Assembly: GCA_034440455.1 (NCBI GenBank) | Contig: JAWXCB010000133.1 | Coordinates: 1 to 9,668 of the forward strand | Source: JAWXCB01 sp034440455 | GTDB lineage: Bacteria > Bacteroidota > Bacteroidia > Chitinophagales > CAIOSU01 | Reading direction: 5' to 3' | Length of the DNA: 9,668 nucleotides | Part shown: piece by piece, positions 6,633 through 9,668 of the stretch | Layout of the letters: every line of letters starts with the position of its first letter | Position numbering within the stretch: position 1 is the stretch's first letter | Translations under genes and position numbers: made by a program | The notes under the pieces: generated by a model | Databases searched by the model: none | Seen by the model: only the letters and a program-made list of their open reading frames with translations | What the model was told of the DNA's origin: nothing

Positions 6633-6692
6633 GGCGGGGTGATGATGATCGGAGGCTGCTTAATTGCCCCGCTTTTTAAGGCGGGGTAATGA
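6633..6692. repeat. Short direct repeat flanking a 30-bp stretch
   Basis: AGGCGGGGTGATGA and AGGCGGGGTAATGA lie 47 bp apart with a single mismatch, in the 135-bp gap between the small membrane gene and lpxB. The origin is unclear: it may be a remnant of a dispersed intergenic repeat. The rest of this gap (to 6764) shows no gene. Confidence 0.45.
6667..6686 (+). terminator. Weak candidate terminator hairpin after the surE operon
   Basis: CCCCGC (6667-6672) pairs with GCGGGG (6681-6686) across the loop TTTTTAAG, extendable by two A:T pairs with a bulged G. The stem is GC-rich, but only TAATGAG follows rather than a T-run, so Rho-independent termination is uncertain. Its position after the membrane protein gene fits an operon end. 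Confidence 0.3.
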
Positions 6693-6764
6693 GAAAGGGG
6701 CATATCTAATGGAGGGATTTAGCCCTTTAATTTCGTAATCCGGAATCATGTTAAATTATCTTCA

Positions 6765-7970
6765 ATGAAACTCTACATCATCGCAGGCGAAGCATCAGGC
6801 GACTTGCATGGCGCAAATCTTATCCGTGCGCTGAAGGCGAAAGAGCCTGCGTTACAGCTGCGCGGCTTTGGCGGTGATAAAATGGCGCAAGCCGGTTGCG
6901 AAGTGGTGAAGCATTACCGCGATCTAGCATTCATGGGCTTTTGGGAGGTAGCGGTAAACATCAGAGCCATTCTTGCCAACCTCTCTTTTTGCAAACAGGA
7001 TATTCTACAGTTCAATCCCGATGCCGTTATTCTCGTTGATTATCCCGGATTCAATTTGCGGATGGCGAAATTTCTGAAAACCAAAGGGATAAAAGTTTTC
7101 TACTACATCTCTCCGCAGGTGTGGGCGTGGAAAGCCTCGCGCATCAAGTTGATAAAACAGTGCGTTGACAAGATGTTTGTCATCCTTCCTTTTGAAAAAG
7201 CATTTTATGCGCAGTGGAATTACGAAGTGCATTTCGTAGGACATCCTTTGCTTGATGAAATTGCCGCGAGCAAATCAGTTCGCTTTCATGATTCATTCCA
7301 TCTATCTTCTCCTTTGGAGAAAATTAAAGATGAGGCAATAGAAAAAGGGAATTATGAAAACGAACTGTTGAAGGACAATTTCCGAAAGGAAAATAATCTT
7401 GATGAGAAGAAAATCATTGCCTTGCTGCCCGGCAGCCGCAAACAAGAAATCAGCAGGATGCTGCCCGTGATGACAGAGATGGCGCATCGTTACTCCGATT
7501 ATCAGTTTGTCGTTGCTGGCTTAAGCAACATTGGTGAAGAATTTTACAGGCAATTCATCCATAACCCCGATGTGAAATTGGTGATGGATCAAACATATCA
7601 TTTGCTGCATCACGCTTATGCGGCAATGGTTACTTCTGGCACAGCTACTTTGGAAACTGCATTGCATGGCGTGCCGCAGGTGGTATGCTATCGTGGAAAT
7701 TATTTCTCCTACCTTATTGGGAGATTATTAGTGAAAGTAAAATTCATTTCCTTGGTGAATTTAGTATGCGATAAAAAAGTAGTGGAAGAGTTAATTCAAA
7801 ATGATTTTAACACCACGCATCTGAAAGCCGCTCTGAATAAATTGCTTGACGGAAAGGAACGCGAGCGAATTTTCTCCGATTATGCGCTCCTCAAACAAAA
7901 ACTCGGAGGTGAAGGCGCATCAAAGAAAACGGCTGAATTAATGCTCAATGCTTTGGGCGAGAAAAAGTAG
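6765..7970 (+). CDS. lpxB: Lipid-A-disaccharide synthase LpxB
   Basis: LpxB is the GT19 glycosyltransferase that joins UDP-2,3-diacylglucosamine to lipid X, giving the disaccharide core of lipid A, at the inner face of the inner membrane. Family motifs are clear: GEASGDLHG (residues 8-16), RGFGGDKM (33-40), YYISPQVWAWK (ending near 123), LLPGSRKQEI (220-229) and the donor-site TSGTATLETAL from residue 290. At 401 residues it is slightly longer than many members. The excess seems to lie just before residue 215, where a charged K/E/D-rich stretch (SPLEKIKDEAIEKGNYENEL) precedes the second domain. A 7-of-8 match to the -7 element (TAATTTCG, 6728-6735) lies upstream without a -33 partner. It ends 6 bp from the convergent surface-protein gene. 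Confidence 0.95.
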   Translation: MKLYIIAGEASGDLHGANLIRALKAKEPALQLRGFGGDKMAQAGCEVVKHYRDLAFMGFWEVAVNIRAILANLSFCKQDILQFNPDAVILVDYPGFNLRMAKFLKTKGIKVFYYISPQVWAWKASRIKLIKQCVDKMFVILPFEKAFYAQWNYEVHFVGHPLLDEIAASKSVRFHDSFHLSSPLEKIKDEAIEKGNYENELLKDNFRKENNLDEKKIIALLPGSRKQEISRMLPVMTEMAHRYSDYQFVVAGLSNIGEEFYRQFIHNPDVKLVMDQTYHLLHHAYAAMVTSGTATLETALHGVPQVVCYRGNYFSYLIGRLLVKVKFISLVNLVCDKKVVEELIQNDFNTTHLKAALNKLLDGKERERIFSDYALLKQKLGGEGASKKTAELMLNALGEKK

Positions 7971-7976
7971 TTGCGA

Positions 7977-9668
7977 CTATCTAATCAGGGTAACACTTCC
8001 TTTTTTGTAATCACTCAATCCTGTCAATCGCGAGCCATCACAGAAGCGCACTTCGATTTGATAAACGAAAACATCCGGGCGGAGCAATTCACCGCGATAG
8101 GTTCCATCCCATCCTACATTCTTGTTGAATGATTCAAATAAGAAATTTCCCCAACGGTCGAAAATCCGCAAGTGCATTTCTTCAATACCGTTACCATACA
8201 CCAGGAAGTAGTCATTTACTCCATCACCATTTGGCGTGAAAGCGTTGGGCATATACAGTGAAGTAACACAGGAATCTCGCGGGATAACAACCGTATCGCT
8301 CGATACAATGATACGTGATATTGCAGTATCAAGGCATCCGTTGAGTGATGCGGTTATAGTGTAGCTGGTCGTGAAATCTGGAGTTGCAAAAGTGCTGCTG
8401 CAATCCGTGCAACTCAGTCCTTGTGCAGGCGACCATGTGAAGATTACATCAATAGATGAGGCTGTTGCCGTAAGCGTAATCGTGTCGCCTCTTCTGATGG
8501 AATCTAATACGGGAGTAACAAAAACATCAACCGTAAACGGATTGAATTCACATCCGCCTGCAATGCAATCATCAGCGGTGCAGGCATCGCTGTCATCACA
8601 TACAATCGGTTCAAACACACACCCTGTTGTTGCGGTGCAAGTGTTAGTAGTACAGAGGTCGCTGTCATCACAGGTAATTGCTGTGAATTCACAACTGCCA
8701 TTCACACACGCATCCGAAGTGCAGAGGTCAGCATCATTGCACGCAATTGGAGTGAATACGCAGATGCCGTTTACGCAGGATTCGGCAGTACACAAATCGC
8801 CATCATCGCAAATCACTGATGTGAATATGCAAGTGCCATTCACACACGAATCAGAGGTGCAGAGGTCGCCATCATCACACGTAATCGCAGTGAACACGCA
8901 GGATCCATTGATACACGAATCAGCGGTGCAAAGGTCACCGTCATCGCAGATGACGGATGTGTAAACGCAGACGCCATTCACGCAGGTGTCAATCGTGCAG
9001 GCATCGCCATCAGCGCAAACAAGCGTGTCGCAGGGATTATTGCAGCCCGGTATTGCAGTGAAAATGCAAGTTCCGTTTGCACATGAATCTATTGTGCAGA
9101 TGTTGCCATCATTACAAACAATCGGGGTGAAAAGGCATGTGCCGTTTATGCACGAATCAGTTGTACAGAGATCACTGTCATCGCAAAGAATCGAAGTAAA
9201 TACACAGATGCCATTTAAGCAGGAGTCGGTCGTGCATAAATCGCCATCATTGCAAATGACGGCAGTATAAATGCAAATGCCGTTGACACAAGAATCAGTT
9301 GTGCAGGCATCGCTATCATCACAAGCAATTTGGGTGAAAACGCAACTTCCATTGATGCATGTATCAATTGTGCAATCATTAAGGTCGTTGCAAACAAGCG
9401 TATCGCATGGATTGCTGCATCCCGGTATGGGAATGAAAATGCAAGTTCCGTTAGTGCAAGAATCAGTTGTGCAGATGTCGCCATCATCACATACGATTGG
9501 TGTGAAAATGCACACACCTGCTGCGCAAGAATCATTGGTACATGGGTCACCGTCATCGCAGAATGAAATGCTCAAATTAGTTGTAACAACAGAATCACAA
9601 CCATTTGCAGAAATCAAAGTATCGAAGTAAGCGCCATCCACAAATTGGAACGCGCCACCAACAAAGAA
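7977..9668 (-). CDS. Cys/Asp-repeat surface protein with CHU_C (type B T9SS) sorting domain, 5' end outside window
   Basis: This is the C-terminal 563 codons of a larger secreted protein. The minus frame stays open to the window edge, so the GTG at 9641 is not taken as a start. Order from the N-terminal side: a fragment ending in DTLISANGCDSVVTTNLSI, typical of repeats in Bacteroidota surface proteins; 14 cysteine-rich repeats (9560 down to 8535); a PKD/Ig-like domain with TWSPAQGLSCTDC (about 8530-8290); and a CHU_C or gliding-motility-associated C-terminal domain (about 8260-7977). The last shows MPNAFTPNGDGVNDYF, LRIFDRWGN, GWDGTYRGELLRPDVFVYQ and the final KKGSVTLIR. That domain directs export by the type IX system and surface attachment. 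An adhesin role with metal-stabilised repeats is inference. No lesion is seen. Confidence 0.9.
   Translation of the reverse strand, partial: FFVGGAFQFVDGAYFDTLISANGCDSVVTTNLSISFCDDGDPCTNDSCAAGVCIFTPIVCDDGDICTTDSCTNGTCIFIPIPGCSNPCDTLVCNDLNDCTIDTCINGSCVFTQIACDDSDACTTDSCVNGICIYTAVICNDGDLCTTDSCLNGICVFTSILCDDSDLCTTDSCINGTCLFTPIVCNDGNICTIDSCANGTCIFTAIPGCNNPCDTLVCADGDACTIDTCVNGVCVYTSVICDDGDLCTADSCINGSCVFTAITCDDGDLCTSDSCVNGTCIFTSVICDDGDLCTAESCVNGICVFTPIACNDADLCTSDACVNGSCEFTAITCDDSDLCTTNTCTATTGCVFEPIVCDDSDACTADDCIAGGCEFNPFTVDVFVTPVLDSIRRGDTITLTATASSIDVIFTWSPAQGLSCTDCSSTFATPDFTTSYTITASLNGCLDTAISRIIVSSDTVVIPRDSCVTSLYMPNAFTPNGDGVNDYFLVYGNGIEEMHLRIFDRWGNFLFESFNKNVGWDGTYRGELLRPDVFVYQIEVRFCDGSRLTGLSDYKKGSVTLIR
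8535..9560 (-). repeat. Fourteen tandem Cys/Asp-rich 23-residue (69-bp) repeats
   Basis: The consensus is CDDGDLCTTDSCVNGTCIFTPI plus one residue, with four cysteines at fixed spacing and three or four acidic residues in the DDGDxCTxD segment. Eleven units are about 23 residues, one (the 13th, with TATTGC) is 24, and units 2 and 7 are lengthened to 33 by the insert PGCxNPCDTLV. The final unit is cut to about 22 and runs into the PKD-like domain. The acidic loop recalls calcium-binding repeats such as thrombospondin type 3, but I do not assign that family. The two inserts lie exactly 375 bp apart, showing a five-unit higher-order period. Confidence 0.9.

Noticed and set aside
8535..9560. CRISPR-like array
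   Set aside because: The regular 69-bp units have no alternating identical repeat and unique spacer, and all are in frame within one coding sequence.
8371..9630. Plus-strand reading frames across the repeat array
   Set aside because: They mirror the 69-bp coding repeats of the minus-strand gene. The minus frame has conserved cysteines and a recognised C-terminal domain; the plus frames show only repetitive Ser/Val/Gln sequence.
9637..9641. GTG at 9641 as the true start of the minus-strand surface protein
   Set aside because: The frame stays open to the window edge and upstream residues continue a repeat-like sequence; there is no signal peptide, so the gene begins outside the window.

Overview
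The window looks like a chromosomal segment of a free-living or environmental member of the Bacteroidota. Three signs point there. It carries two large secreted proteins ending in the two kinds of type IX secretion sorting domain (type A and the CHU_C/gliding-motility type B). A match to the Bacteroidota promoter consensus (TTTG, 19 bp, TAnnTTTG) precedes one of them. surE and lpxB sit close together with one small membrane gene between, an arrangement I recall from this phylum. I cannot name a genus.

Layout. Bases 1-102 hold a hairpin and no recognisable gene. Bases 103 to about 1334 are a decayed IS21-family insertion sequence: the C-terminal end of the transposase IstA, an IstB helper ATPase gene broken by a nonsense codon, a one-base frameshift and a damaged Walker A motif, then a repeat-rich right end. 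Immediately after it, a consensus promoter (1362-1392) drives a 1155-residue secreted protein (1408-4875). That protein has a signal peptide, a beta-helix-like region with very glycine-rich insertions, a PKD-like domain, six Ig-like repeats of 73-78 residues and a type A T9SS sorting domain. Next is a compact DUF433/DUF5615 toxin-antitoxin pair joined by a TGATG stop-start overlap (4946-5508). Then come surE (5567-6346), an overlapping three-helix membrane protein of unknown function (6339-6629), a 135-bp gap with a small repeat and hairpin, and lpxB (6765-7970). The right end, on the minus strand, is the C-terminal part of a second giant surface protein (7977 to beyond 9668). It is built from 14 cysteine- and aspartate-rich repeats of about 23 residues, a PKD-like domain and a CHU_C sorting domain.

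How the parts relate. lpxB (lipid A synthesis) and surE (nucleotide phosphatase) are housekeeping genes. The two T9SS cargo proteins would be exported across the outer membrane that LpxB helps to build, and are probably adhesins or matrix proteins. The toxin-antitoxin pair and the IS21 remnant mark the left half as a site of past insertion. I see no tRNA, rRNA or CRISPR array, and no convincing new multi-gene system. The most unusual material is the architecture of the two repeat proteins.
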